A stretch of 64,000 nt of DNA from Paenibacillus sabuli (GCF_014705605.1 NZ_JACXIZ010000009.1:1-64000), one strand, 5' to 3'; counted from the stretch's first letter, positions 9,219 to 18,123 are shown. The notes: a model not told the origin generated them from the sequence alone. Numbers and translations are program-made.

Positions 9219-10727
9219 CTACACCTTCTTTTCTCGTATGACATCCTGCGGCTTGAGGCTTTTGGGACGGCGGAACATGCGCGGGATCGGCACACGGTAC
9301 AGCGTATCCTTCTGATCGGGACGGACAAACGGCGCCATCGGCGCCATATACGGAACGCCGAACGACTGCAGACTGGCCAGATGAAGCATGATGCCGATGA
9401 ACCCGAGGAAGACGCCGTACAAGCCGAAGGAAGCGGCCAGCAGCATCAATGCGAAGCGAATCATTCGCACCGCAATGCCGATATTAAAGGCCGGCAACAC
9501 GAAGTTCGAGATGGCGGTGATGGAGACGACAATGACCATCGCTGCGCTGACGAGACCCGCCTCGACCGCCGCCTGTCCGATGACCAGCGTGCCGACAATT
9601 GACATCGACTGCCCGATCGTCCGCGGCATCCGGACGCTCGCCTCGCGCAGGATCTCGAACGTCACCTCCATGATCGCCGCCTCGACAAAGGCGGGAAACG
9701 GCACGCCCTGGCGCTGGCTGGCCAAGCTGTAAAGCAGCGTCGTGGGCAGCATCTCCTGATGGAAGGTCGTGATCGCGATATAAAAGGACGGCGTGAGCAG
9801 CGCCAACAAAAAAGCGCCAAACCGGAGCATCCGGATCAGCGATGAAAAATCCGAGCGCTGGTAATAATCCTCGCTGGACTGAAAAAATTGCGTAAACAAC
9901 GCCGGTACAATAAGCGCAAACGGCGTGCCATCCACCAGAATCGCAACCCTGCCCTCCAGCAAGTTCGCCACAATCGTATCCGGACGCTCCGTATTGTAAA
10001 TCGTCGGGAAGGGCGTGATCTGTTCGTCCTGGATAAATTCCTCGATATAATTGCTCTCGAGTACGCCGTCGATGTCAATCGTACGCATGCGCCGCCGCAC
10101 CTCGGACACGACCTGCTCGTCCGCGATCCCGGTCATATACACCACTGCAGTGTCCGTACGCGTGCGCTTGCCGAGCTTCAGCTTCTCCACTCTCATCTCC
10201 GGGCTGGCCAGCTTGCGCCGCAGCATGGAGAGGTTCCAGCTCAGCACCTCCGTGAATCCCTCTCTTGGTCCGCGAACGACCGACTGCACATTCGGCTCCT
10301 CCACGTTGCGGGCTTTGATGTCCTGCGTACCGACAGCTATCGCGAACGGGCAGTGATCCAGCAGCACGATGCTATGGCCGCTGAGCAACGCATCGAGCAG
10401 TTCCTCCCACGTATGGAGCCACATGACCTCTCCCTCGGAGACGACACGCTCGGCATAGTAAGCCAACAGTTCGCGGGGCGCTGCGAATCGACGCTCGCTC
10501 TGACCGAGCCGCAGCAGCGTATGAATCATCGGCTCCGGCTTGGTGAAGCCCTCGACGAACACGACTGCCCCCTCGTAGAGCATCTCCCCTTCGGACTGAT
10601 CCAGCGTGACACGGCGAATCGCAATGTCGCTGCTCTCACCAGTCGCAGCCGTGAGCTGCTGCAGGACAGGCTTGAGCCGATCTCCCAGAGGACCGTTCGC
10701 CGCTTCGCCGTTATTCTCAAGCGTCAT
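9219..10727 (-). CDS. gerAA: Spore germination protein GerAA (germinant receptor A subunit)
   Basis: A 502-aa GerA family protein. It has a large soluble N-terminal domain (about 1-270), with the family's HCPFAIAVGTQDIKARNVEEP and VYMTGIADEQVV regions, then a membrane domain of about four to five helices (about 290-450), including the conserved TPSFYIAITTFHQEMLPT stretch. It ends with a basic tail carrying RVPIPRMFRRPK. It oligomerises with GerAB and GerAC in the spore inner membrane, where the complex responds to nutrient germinants. It is the first gene of the operon; an AGGTGGTGAG precedes ATG 10727. Such operons are usually read by the forespore sigma factor SigG, but I could not place a convincing SigG promoter. 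Confidence 0.93.
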   Translation of the reverse strand: MTLENNGEAANGPLGDRLKPVLQQLTAATGESSDIAIRRVTLDQSEGEMLYEGAVVFVEGFTKPEPMIHTLLRLGQSERRFAAPRELLAYYAERVVSEGEVMWLHTWEELLDALLSGHSIVLLDHCPFAIAVGTQDIKARNVEEPNVQSVVRGPREGFTEVLSWNLSMLRRKLASPEMRVEKLKLGKRTRTDTAVVYMTGIADEQVVSEVRRRMRTIDIDGVLESNYIEEFIQDEQITPFPTIYNTERPDTIVANLLEGRVAILVDGTPFALIVPALFTQFFQSSEDYYQRSDFSSLIRMLRFGAFLLALLTPSFYIAITTFHQEMLPTTLLYSLASQRQGVPFPAFVEAAIMEVTFEILREASVRMPRTIGQSMSIVGTLVIGQAAVEAGLVSAAMVIVVSITAISNFVLPAFNIGIAVRMIRFALMLLAASFGLYGVFLGFIGIMLHLASLQSFGVPYMAPMAPFVRPDQKDTLYRVPIPRMFRRPKSLKPQDVIREKKV

Positions 10728-10859
10728 ATTATTCTCACCACCTGCATGCTGTCATCGATCCTATGCCAGTAGCTTCCGTGCTTTCGGCCATTTTTATGCA
10801 GCATGCGGCTTTTTTTCTAAAGCATGTATCCATTCCCTCGAGGAGCATCTTGCACCCGC

Positions 10860-11528
10860 TCAGCGCACCAGTTCCTCGGCGCCCTCCTCATGGCCGACGA
10901 TGATGCGCGAGGCCATGCCGACGAACAGCCCGTTGTCGACGACGCCGGGGATGGCGTTGAGCCGCAGCTCGAGCTCGGCGGGCTGCGCGATACCGTCCGC
11001 GAAGCGGCAATCGGCGATATAATGGCCGTTGTCGGTCCGGTAAAGCTGCCCCTCCTGCTCGCGCAGCGCCGCGTCGCAGCCGAGCGCGCCCAGTCGGCGT
11101 AGCGTCTGCACGTGTCCGAAGGGCGTCACCTCGACCGGCAGCGGGAAGGCGCCGAGGCGTGTCACAAGCTTGCTCGCGTCAACAATGACAATGAATTGCG
11201 CACTCGCCGAGGCGACGATTTTTTCGCGCAGCAGCGCACCGCCGCCGCCCTTGATCAAGCACCACTGCGGATCGACCTCATCCGCTCCGTCGATGGTCAG
11301 ATCGAGCCGCTCCAGCTCCTCCAGCGACACCAACGGGATGCCCCATTGCATCGCCATCTGCGCCGATCGCTCCGAGGTCGCTGTCGCCCGGATCCGCAGC
11401 CCGCCTGCCACCCGGTCGGCCAGGGCCCGGATCGCCAGCGTCGCCGTCGAGCCCGTCCCGAGGCCGACCGCCATCCCGTCCTTTACGAGCTGAGCCGCGC
11501 GTTCGGCAGCCATTCGTTTTGCTTGCAT
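10860..11528 (-). CDS. rpiA: Ribose-5-phosphate isomerase A
   Basis: A 222-aa RpiA that interconverts ribose 5-phosphate and ribulose 5-phosphate in the pentose phosphate pathway, in the cytosol. Motifs seen are GLGTGSTA (about 22-29, phosphate loop), TIDGADEVD (about 78-86), and KGGGGALLREK with the catalytic Glu near 102. The length is normal for the family. The frame is open upstream to 11621, but AAGGAGAGG just before ATG 11528 and the family start MQAKRMAAERAA fix the start. The gene follows a hairpin terminator that separates it from the esterase gene. Confidence 0.95.
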   Translation of the reverse strand: MQAKRMAAERAAQLVKDGMAVGLGTGSTATLAIRALADRVAGGLRIRATATSERSAQMAMQWGIPLVSLEELERLDLTIDGADEVDPQWCLIKGGGGALLREKIVASASAQFIVIVDASKLVTRLGAFPLPVEVTPFGHVQTLRRLGALGCDAALREQEGQLYRTDNGHYIADCRFADGIAQPAELELRLNAIPGVVDNGLFVGMASRIIVGHEEGAEELVR

Positions 11529-11576
11529 GTACGTCCTCTCCTTCTTCTTGAATAATAACAGGCATAATAAATAAAT

Positions 11577-11605
11577 CCCCGCCCCGCCTTGCGGCGGAGA
11601 CGGGG
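11577..11605 (-). terminator. Rho-independent terminator after the SGNH esterase gene
   Basis: A stem CCCCG/CGGGG with an inner CCGCC-TTGC-GGCGG hairpin, followed on the minus strand by ATTTATTTATT. The T-tract is interrupted, so some read-through into rpiA is plausible. Confidence 0.65.
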
Positions 11606-11617
11606 AAGACCATACGA

Positions 11618-12241
11618 TCAAGCTTGGATCGCTTCCATCCAGGCCCGGGCAATCAGAGCGTGGCCGGCCGGAGACGGATGGACGCCGTCCGGCGCCCAGT
11701 AGGCCGATTCGGCCCGCATCGACGCCTGGGCGAACAAGCCGTCAAGCGGCACCAGCAGCGCGCCGAATTCGCGGGCCAGCTCGCGCACGACGTTGATCTT
11801 GGGGTCGAGATCCTCGCGCCATTGCTTGCGATCCGCAGGATGCGGCAGCACGAACGGCTCCAACAGGATCAGCTTGGCGTCCAGGCCTTGGGTCGTGCGC
11901 GTCAGCAGCTCGCGGTAGCCCTGCTCGAATTGCTCGGTCGAGGTCGGATCGTCGCGATCGTAACGGCGCCACGTATCGTTGATGCCGATGTAGATCGAGA
12001 CCCAGGTCGGCTTCAGATCGAGGCAGTCCTCCTGCCACCGGCCCAGCAGATCGGGCACGCGGTGGCCGCTGATGCCGCGATTGACAAATTGCAGATTCAG
12101 CTCCGGATACGCCGCACCCAGTTGGGCCGCGACGAGATGCGCGTAGCCGTGTCCCAGATCGCGCAGGTTGTCCCGGCTGCGGCCGGCGTCGGTAATGCTG
12201 TCTCCCTGGAACAGGACGACCTCGTTTTTTTGCATGCGCAT
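11618..12241 (-). CDS. SGNH/GDSL family hydrolase (esterase)
   Basis: A 207-aa cytoplasmic SGNH hydrolase. Block I is GDSITD with nucleophile Ser15, block III is GIND with Asn88, and block V is DGVHPSPAGH with Asp185 and His188 completing the triad; the Gly block is NRGISGH. Its size and motifs resemble intracellular carbohydrate-acetyl esterases of Firmicutes, often found near glycoside-degrading genes. The substrate is not determined by sequence. GGGAGG lies about 11 nt before ATG 12241; an in-frame ATG at 12235 is also possible. It is probably monocistronic, with a terminator just after it. Confidence 0.85.
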   Translation of the reverse strand: MRMQKNEVVLFQGDSITDAGRSRDNLRDLGHGYAHLVAAQLGAAYPELNLQFVNRGISGHRVPDLLGRWQEDCLDLKPTWVSIYIGINDTWRRYDRDDPTSTEQFEQGYRELLTRTTQGLDAKLILLEPFVLPHPADRKQWREDLDPKINVVRELAREFGALLVPLDGLFAQASMRAESAYWAPDGVHPSPAGHALIARAWMEAIQA

Positions 12242-12292
12242 GATTAATCGTTCCTCCCGATTAGAATGGCTAATATCGCTTGTTAGAATGGC

Positions 12293-12706
12293 TTACAGCT
12301 TGTCTGCGCCGGTGCTCTGGAACAGCTCGATGATCTCGCCGTCCGGCCCCTTGAAGAAGGAGATCCGCACGGGGATGCCGCCCAGCACGGCATCCTTGGG
12401 CTCGACCGTCACTTCCATGCCGGCGGCGCGGGCGCGCTCGGTGGCCGCATCGACATCGTCGGAGCGCAGCGCCAGATGCAGGAATGCGCCCTCGGGCTTC
12501 TGGCCTTGCGCCCCGCCTGCGAATACCTCCAGATAGTTGCCGTCGCCGGTGTCGAGCATGATCGCCCGCTTGTCGCCCTCGCCCCAGCGCACGCGCTCGG
12601 TGAAGCCCAGCACCTCGGTATAGAACGTGATCGTCGCCTCAAAATCATAAACGCGAATCGCCACATGATGGAAGCCGCCGCCTCCGATTGTCTGATTGCT
12701 GCCCAT
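12293..12706 (-). CDS. VOC family protein (glyoxalase/bleomycin resistance-like)
   Basis: A 137-aa vicinal-oxygen-chelate fold protein. It starts with FHHVAIRVYDFEATITFYTE, the first beta-alpha-beta unit with a metal-ligand His, and has a second half-module containing LHLALRSDDVDAATERA and PDGEIIELFQ. It is similar in build to lactoylglutathione lyase-like proteins, but the family covers isomerases, dioxygenases and resistance proteins, so the reaction is unknown. Its neighbours are an esterase and a sugar-type dehydrogenase on the same strand, which makes a catabolic role likely. The ribosome binding site (GAGGAG) is unusually close to ATG 12706. Confidence 0.8.
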   Translation of the reverse strand: MGSNQTIGGGGFHHVAIRVYDFEATITFYTEVLGFTERVRWGEGDKRAIMLDTGDGNYLEVFAGGAQGQKPEGAFLHLALRSDDVDAATERARAAGMEVTVEPKDAVLGGIPVRISFFKGPDGEIIELFQSTGADKL

Positions 12707-12832
12707 TGCTCCTCACTCGCTTTCAAATACTGATTTTTGCATTCCATGTGCGGCCCGTCGCTACGGACCGGTGTGCAAGGCAGTGTCCGCTCGCCGTCGC
12801 CAAGGTCGGATCGACGAATGGCGCACGCGGTC

Positions 12833-13843
12833 TCAGACCTGCTCGTACGGCACGTCCAGCTCCCGGCCGGCGAGTGCCGACTTCTCCGTCGTCTCGATGA
12901 TCGCAATCGTGCGCCGCGCCTGCTCCGGCTTGACGATCAGGTCGGCGCCGCGCATCAGATGATCGGCGATATTGGCGTAGTAGCGCTCCTGCTGGCTGGG
13001 CTGGCACGGCACCTTGGTCTCGATCTTGACGCCCTCCAACTCGGTGTACAGCGTCAGTTCGCCGTCGCCGAGCGTCTGATCGACGATTGCGCCCTTGGAG
13101 CCAAGCAGCCGAAAAGCCGGCCGTCCCGCATGGGCAATCGTCGAAATCTGCACATTGGCGACCGCCCCGCTGGCGAAGGAGATGATGCTGTCCATCTGAT
13201 CCTCGTTGCTGATCTTGTCCCAGACGCGATTGTGAATATACCCGCGAACGCCGGTGACCGGACCGGGCATGATGCCGAGCAGGTAATCGACGTAATGCGC
13301 GCCCCAATCGTAGAACACCCCGCCCGACACTTCCTTGATCGAGCGCCACCAGGCCTTGGGCTCGCTGTAACCGCCGCTGAACATCTCGACGTGGAACACG
13401 TCGCCGATGATGCCCTTGGCGATCAGGTCCTTGACCGTCAAGTACCAGCCGTCCCAGCGACGATTGTGATAGACCGAGAGCATAAGGCCGCGCGCGCGTG
13501 CCAGCTGCACGAGACGCTCCGCATCGTCGGCGTGAATGCACATCGGCTTCTCCAGGATGCAATGCTTGCCGGCTTCGAGAATCTGCTCCGCCAGCTGGGC
13601 ATGCGTATGGTGCGGCGTGATGACCGTGACCAGGTTGATCTCGTCATTGGCGAGCAGTTCCTCGACGCTGGTGTAGGTATCGATATTCGGAAAATCCTGC
13701 TTCGCCTGCTCCACGCGTTCCGGGTCGAGGTCGCACGCGGCGGCAAAGGCGATGCCGTGCTGCAGCATGTACTGCGCGTGACGGAGGCCCATATTGAATG
13801 CGCCTCCATATCCGATAACCGCGCCCTTGATCGGCTTGTCCAT
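12833..13843 (-). CDS. Gfo/Idh/MocA family oxidoreductase
   Basis: A 336-aa NAD(P)-dependent dehydrogenase of the glucose-fructose oxidoreductase/inositol dehydrogenase family. The N-terminal Rossmann fold begins AVIGYGGAFNMG; the catalytic-region motif LEKPMC and the C-terminal alpha/beta domain with GGVFYDWGAHYVDYLLG are present. Family members oxidise sugars, cyclitols or their derivatives; this substrate is unknown. GGAGGAG lies before ATG 13843. It follows the PhyH dioxygenase gene on the same strand, but a hairpin terminator lies between them. Confidence 0.9.
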   Translation of the reverse strand: MDKPIKGAVIGYGGAFNMGLRHAQYMLQHGIAFAAACDLDPERVEQAKQDFPNIDTYTSVEELLANDEINLVTVITPHHTHAQLAEQILEAGKHCILEKPMCIHADDAERLVQLARARGLMLSVYHNRRWDGWYLTVKDLIAKGIIGDVFHVEMFSGGYSEPKAWWRSIKEVSGGVFYDWGAHYVDYLLGIMPGPVTGVRGYIHNRVWDKISNEDQMDSIISFASGAVANVQISTIAHAGRPAFRLLGSKGAIVDQTLGDGELTLYTELEGVKIETKVPCQPSQQERYYANIADHLMRGADLIVKPEQARRTIAIIETTEKSALAGRELDVPYEQV

Positions 13844-13904
13844 GTTCAGCTCCTCCTAAAAATTTGCTCGTTCTTGAAGGATAACACTTACCGATTTTAA
13901 ACGT

Positions 13905-13945
13905 AAAGCGCGGCCTTGGCAACCGCCAAAACCGCGCTTTTTTTC
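13905..13945. terminator. Strong hairpin terminator between PhyH and Gfo/Idh genes
   Basis: AAAGCGCGG/CCGCGCTTT arms enclose an inner TTGGC-AACC-GCCAA hairpin. A T7 run follows on the plus strand, and TTTACGTTT on the minus strand. It directly follows the minus-strand dioxygenase gene, so it most likely ends that transcript. Confidence 0.75.
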
Positions 13946-13990
13946 ATGAATAGCCGCAATAGCAGCCGTATTGCCGTGTGGACGCCTTGG

Positions 13991-14779
13991 CTAGGCCAGC
14001 TTGGGGAAGGAGCCGCCGCCCAAGGGCTCGCCCGCCTTGAAATCCTGGCCGTCGGTGCACACATGTTTTTTGCCGCTGTACGTCGTGCCGTCCGGCATAT
14101 AGATGATCGCCAGCGCCCGTCGCGGCCGATCGGTGTGGTTGGCATGCGCGTAGTGGAACGTCATCCCGTCGTGGAAGGTGCAGCTGCCCGCCTTGAGCGG
14201 CACGACAACGGCGGTGTTGCGATCGACGTCCTTCGCGCCCTCGTCTGCGAAAATATCATGCGGCTTGGCCAGGTCGACATTGCGCAGATTTTTGATACGC
14301 TGCGATTTCGGCACGAACATCATGCAGCCGTTGTTCTCGTCGACGTCGTCGAGGGCGATCCAGATCGACATGCCGCCGGATTCGTTCATCGGCCAGTACG
14401 GCGCATCCTGGTGCCATGGCGTCGGCTTGGAGTCGCCCGGCATTTTGAACAGCGCATGGTCGTGAAACAGCCGCATGCCGCTGCTGCCGGTCAGTTGACG
14501 GGCTGCGTCGGCGAAGCGCCGGCTGAGCACGAAGCGCGCCATGCCGCCGTGATCGCGCCATACGTTGACACGCTGGTTAAGCACGTTGAAATACACGCCG
14601 CCGCTTTTGTCAGTCTGGACGGAATTGCGGCCGCTGGCTCCCATCGCTTCGTCCAGCGCCTCGCGCAGCTCGGCGAGTTCGTCCGGCTTCACCATATTGT
14701 CTACTTGCACGAATCCATTCTCACGGTAGTACGCAATTTGCTCGTCCGTAACGGCAATCGTTTGATCCAACATTTGCAT
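13991..14779 (-). CDS. Phytanoyl-CoA dioxygenase (PhyH) family protein 1
   Basis: A 262-aa Fe(II)/2-oxoglutarate-dependent dioxygenase of the PhyH/EctD-like superfamily. The facial triad is HxD in TPWHQDAPYW (His123, Asp125) with distal His209 in TFHYAHANHTDRPRR; the following Arg would bind 2-oxoglutarate. Bacterial members hydroxylate varied small molecules, and true phytanoyl-CoA is unlikely as substrate. It is divergent from an AraC gene at 14911, the probable regulator, and is the first of four PhyH proteins in this window. The start ATG 14779 fits the family N-terminus (VTDEQIAYYRENGFVQV). Confidence 0.88.
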   Translation of the reverse strand: MQMLDQTIAVTDEQIAYYRENGFVQVDNMVKPDELAELREALDEAMGASGRNSVQTDKSGGVYFNVLNQRVNVWRDHGGMARFVLSRRFADAARQLTGSSGMRLFHDHALFKMPGDSKPTPWHQDAPYWPMNESGGMSIWIALDDVDENNGCMMFVPKSQRIKNLRNVDLAKPHDIFADEGAKDVDRNTAVVVPLKAGSCTFHDGMTFHYAHANHTDRPRRALAIIYMPDGTTYSGKKHVCTDGQDFKAGEPLGGGSFPKLA

Positions 14780-14910
14780 TCACGCTCCCGATTCAGGTTA
14801 ATGGTTTAGGGTTGCTGGTTGATCTTGCTCTTTATACTAAACCGTTTTCAGCGTATAATCTTGGAGGATCCGATAAAAAACACGGACGATCTGCCAAGGA
14901 GGGGACGCAA

Positions 14911-15810
14911 ATGCTAAAAGGCCACGATTTTTTCAACGATCCGCAATTTCCGTTTGCCATCCAGCGCTATGTCATCGCCCGCGGCGAGCACATCCCCGCC
15001 CATGCGCACGACTTCGTCGAGCTCGCCTTCATTGAAAGCGGCGACGCCGTTCACGAAATGGCGGGCAACACGTACACCCTTGCACCGGGCGACGTCTTCG
15101 TCATCGAGCAGCAGACCGAGCACAGCTATACCAGTACCTCCGAGCGGGAGACTGTCGTCTACAACGTGCTGTTTGACGCCGAGTTCCTCAAAGAGGAGCT
15201 GCTGGCGCTCCAAAAAATGCCGTCCTTCGTCGCGTTCTTTTACCTCACGCCGTTCCTGCGCAAAAGCGCGGCCTTTGTCCCCTACAGCAAGCTGACCGAA
15301 GAACAGCATGTGCTGCTCCTCGGTCACTTGGAGACGATCCGTCACGAGCTGCAGGCCCGCCCGGAGGGGTATCAGCTGATTGTCAAAATGCGCTGGATCG
15401 AATGCCTTGTCCTGCTGGGACGCTATCACCAAGCGAACCGCAATCCGGGAGCGGCGGGCTTGACGGACCGGCAGCGAATCGAATCGATGCTGCATTACAT
15501 CGGCCTCCATTTTCGCCAGCCGCTCTCGCTGGAGCAGCTGAGCCGCATCTGCGGGATGAGCGTCTCCTCCTTCACAGCCAAGTTCAAGGATGTCGCCGGC
15601 GCCAGCTTCCTCGATTACAAGCAGCGGCTGCAGATCGACTACGCCAAGCGCAGGCTGTCCGCAAGCGACGACAAAATTTTGGAGATCGCGCTCGAATCCG
15701 GCTTTAACGACACGAGCTTCTTCAACAAGGTGTTCCGCAAGCACACCGGCATGTCGCCGCGCGATTATCGCCGCAAAACGATGCAGCCTCCGACCGCCGG
15801 ACCTCAGTAG
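14911..15810 (+). CDS. AraC family transcriptional regulator
   Basis: A 299-aa regulator with an N-terminal cupin domain (about 20-110; GEHIPAHAHDFVELAFIESG) and two C-terminal helix-turn-helix motifs ending GFNDTSFFNKVFRKHTGMSP. The open frame begins at 14812, but AAGGAGGGG at about 14895-14903 places the start at ATG 14911. A TATAAT at 14854-14859 may be its -10; no good -35 was found. It is divergent to PhyH protein 1, so control of that gene is likely. The cupin suggests a sugar-like effector. Confidence 0.9.
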   Translation: MLKGHDFFNDPQFPFAIQRYVIARGEHIPAHAHDFVELAFIESGDAVHEMAGNTYTLAPGDVFVIEQQTEHSYTSTSERETVVYNVLFDAEFLKEELLALQKMPSFVAFFYLTPFLRKSAAFVPYSKLTEEQHVLLLGHLETIRHELQARPEGYQLIVKMRWIECLVLLGRYHQANRNPGAAGLTDRQRIESMLHYIGLHFRQPLSLEQLSRICGMSVSSFTAKFKDVAGASFLDYKQRLQIDYAKRRLSASDDKILEIALESGFNDTSFFNKVFRKHTGMSPRDYRRKTMQPPTAGPQ

Positions 15811-15909
15811 CGTGACTTTCTCTCACTATGCTCGGCGATTGACCGGCGTCGGCGCCAACGTGCATCCAATAGCGTTACTTTCTACCTCTACTACTTGGTG
15901 CCAACGCCC

Positions 15910-15950
15910 CACAGGCCGCCGAGCATCGCAATGATGCCCGGCGGCCTGTG
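15910..15950. terminator. Long perfect hairpin between convergent genes
   Basis: CACAGGCCGCCG/CGGCGGCCTGTG, a 12-bp stem, continues inward into GCATC-GCAAT-GATGC. It lies between the 3' ends of the AraC gene (plus) and the NHL gene (minus). It has no T-tract, so its use as a bidirectional terminator is probable but not certain. Confidence 0.6.
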
Positions 15951-16067
15951 TCCGTCAGCTTGAGCGCGTTTCCAGACGTCCGACCGGTCTCCTTCGACTT
16001 GTCGCCGAGCGTCTGCTTAGACGCCTCTTCTTGCCCCTTAGCCAGCCCTCGGCGCCAGGTTCGCCGC

Positions 16068-17015
16068 TCAGCCTTGCTTCGTCAGCTTGGTCACCCGGCC
16101 GTTGACCGTCCACTCGGCGACGTAGATGTTGCCGCCAGGGTCCACGCACAGGCCGTGCGGCGAGCTGAAGCGGTTCGCACGGAAGGCGTCGGCGGGCAGA
16201 TTGGGCCAACCCTCGCGCTTGTACAGCTGCTGATCCTCGCCCAGATGCGTGATCAGACGGTCGTTCGAATCAAAGATCGTCACGCGGCTGTGCAGATCGG
16301 GCACGTACATGTCTCCCTCGTGGAAGAAAAAGCTGCACGGCCAGTCCATATTCTCGTCGATGAAGCGCTTGTGCTCGCCCTCCAGCGTGAACACTTGAAT
16401 GCGGTTGTTGCTGCGGTCGGCCACGTATACCTCAGGCTCGCCGCGCCGCGTGTCGATCGACACGCCATGCGGACAGCTCAGCTCGCCGACACCAGAGCCC
16501 TTGCCGCCAAAGCTGGATACATACGTCCCGTCCGCCTTGTAGCGATGCACGTAATTCTGCCCGTAGCCGTCGGCGACGTAGAAGTCTCCGCCCGGCGCCA
16601 CTGCGACATCCGTGGGACGGTACTTGCGCTCGGCGTCATACAGATCAGGGCGATCCGGAACGCCCAGCTCGAGCAGCACCTCCCCGTCCAGCGTCGTCTT
16701 GACGACGAGTCCGCGATTGATGTCCGTCAGATAGAGCACCTCGCGCCCATCCTCGACGTGCAGCAGCATGCCGTGCGCGCCGCCGCCGCCGAATTCGTCC
16801 CCCCAGGCCGCAAGATAGTTGCCGTGCGCGTCGAACTTGACCACGCTTGGCCCGGTCATGCCTTCGCTCGGTCCCTTGGTGTGGAAGAGATACACGTTGT
16901 CCGCCGCATCCGTCACGATGCCGTGGCAATACCCCAGCTTGATATGCGCCGGCACCTTCGCCCATTCGGTATCCATCGTGTACGTGTATGGGCCATAGCC
17001 TACAGTTGTCGTCAT
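16068..17015 (-). CDS. NHL-repeat beta-propeller protein
   Basis: A 315-aa protein made almost wholly of NHL/beta-propeller blades. Recurrent blade motifs are GYCHGIVTDAADNVYLFHTKG, YRPTDVAVAPGGDFYVADGYG, CPHGVSIDTR...VYVADRSNNRIQVF and SPHGLCVDPGGNIYVAEW. There is no signal peptide. Related proteins are annotated as NHL-repeat proteins or lyase/lactonase-like propellers; the activity is unknown. Its ATG overlaps the stop of the upstream AraC gene (ATGA), so the two are translationally coupled. The long open frame upstream of 17015 is antisense or out of frame with that AraC gene and is not coding. Confidence 0.85.
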   Translation of the reverse strand: MTTTVGYGPYTYTMDTEWAKVPAHIKLGYCHGIVTDAADNVYLFHTKGPSEGMTGPSVVKFDAHGNYLAAWGDEFGGGGAHGMLLHVEDGREVLYLTDINRGLVVKTTLDGEVLLELGVPDRPDLYDAERKYRPTDVAVAPGGDFYVADGYGQNYVHRYKADGTYVSSFGGKGSGVGELSCPHGVSIDTRRGEPEVYVADRSNNRIQVFTLEGEHKRFIDENMDWPCSFFFHEGDMYVPDLHSRVTIFDSNDRLITHLGEDQQLYKREGWPNLPADAFRANRFSSPHGLCVDPGGNIYVAEWTVNGRVTKLTKQG

Positions 17016-17944
17016 ATTCCCATGCGCTCCTTTGGTGTGCAGCGGCCCTGTCGCTGGGCCGAGGGCGGGGTGTCCCTGCCCGGCTGCTGTCTGAATTCGC
17101 CCGGTGTCAGACCGGTCGTGGCTTTGAAGTTGCGACTGAAGTGATGAATGCTCGAATATCCCATGCGCTCGGCGATCCGCTCCATCGACTCGCCGCCGAG
17201 CAACGCCTGCTTGGCCGACCGAATCCGCTCGCGGTTCAGATACGGCTTGGGCTTGATGCCGAAAGCCGCCGCGAATAGACGCGAAAAATGTCCCGGGTGA
17301 TACCCGCATCGCTGCGCCAGCTCGGCCACGGACCAGGCCTTGTCCGGCTCGCCGGCCAGCGCTTGCAGCGCCGGGCGCAGCCGCTCGTCCGCGCTTGCGG
17401 GCGACGGCTTTTGTACGGTATGCACAAAGCGCACAAGGCGAACGATCAGATCCATCGTCAGCGCGCGCAGCAAGTAAGCGCTGCCAGCCTCGTCGGACAA
17501 TCCGCTATATTCGTGGGCGATGCGCTGCAGCAAGCCTTCCACCGCAGGAATGGCGATGCAGAGCGGCAGCTCAAGCGCGTTGTCGCCGAGCCGCACCGCC
17601 TGCGGCTGCAGCCGATCCTCCAGCAAGCTTGCAGGCACGTCCCGCAAGCCGTACGCAGGATGGACCGGCTCCGGCGATTCCGCATGCCATGCGAAGTGAA
17701 CGCTGTAGTATTCGGTCTGCTCGCACGCATAGAGCCGGTGCGGACATGCCGGACCGAGCAACGCCGACTGCCCGCGGCGCAGCGTCCATGCGCGCCCGCC
17801 GGCGCGCAGCTCGGCCGTGCCGTCGCGGACATAGAAGAGCTGGTTGTCCGGAATCGTGCGCGGCCCCCAGCTCTGCCCCGCGTACGCCGTCGCCTGCGAC
17901 GCAAAATTCAAGGCCGGCGTCTGCCGCTCCAGGCCATGCTGCAT
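17012..17944 (-). CDS. AraC family transcriptional regulator
   Basis: A 310-aa regulator with an N-terminal cupin-like sensor (IPDNQLFYVRDGTAELRAGG to GPACPHRLY, about 30-75). Its C-terminal double helix-turn-helix ends MGYSSIHHFSRNFKATTGLTPGEFR in two steps of the usual AraC signature. It overlaps the NHL gene by four bases (ATGA) and is divergent from PhyH protein 2 at 18124. The gap between them holds a perfect palindrome that could be its operator. The ligand is unknown. Confidence 0.88.
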   Translation of the reverse strand: MQHGLERQTPALNFASQATAYAGQSWGPRTIPDNQLFYVRDGTAELRAGGRAWTLRRGQSALLGPACPHRLYACEQTEYYSVHFAWHAESPEPVHPAYGLRDVPASLLEDRLQPQAVRLGDNALELPLCIAIPAVEGLLQRIAHEYSGLSDEAGSAYLLRALTMDLIVRLVRFVHTVQKPSPASADERLRPALQALAGEPDKAWSVAELAQRCGYHPGHFSRLFAAAFGIKPKPYLNRERIRSAKQALLGGESMERIAERMGYSSIHHFSRNFKATTGLTPGEFRQQPGRDTPPSAQRQGRCTPKERMGI

Positions 17945-18048
17945 GCCGTCGCTCCTCCCGTTGCTTGACTCGCTTCGTCGTCAGCCAGAACGCGCCTTTC
18001 GCTTAAAAATCAAAAACGTGTAAAAAAAAGGGCCGTTTTTTGCAAATA

Positions 18049-18060
18049 CGACGCGCGTCG
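18049..18060. promoter_or_regulatory. Perfect palindrome in the AraC/PhyH divergent region
   Basis: CGACGCGCGTCG is a perfect 12-bp inverted repeat, 64 bp before the start of PhyH protein 2. It stands out in an otherwise A-rich gap and is a candidate operator. AraC proteins usually prefer direct repeats, so the cognate protein is open. Confidence 0.35.
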
Positions 18061-18123
18061 GATTCGGTAAGCTAAAAACGTTAATCCCGATTTTAACCCT
18101 TTTGATTGCGAGGTGCAATGAAA

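Noticed and set aside
10728-10859. SigG promoter for the germination operon
   Set aside because: CATA-like words are present, but no pair with acceptable -35/-10 spacing was found.
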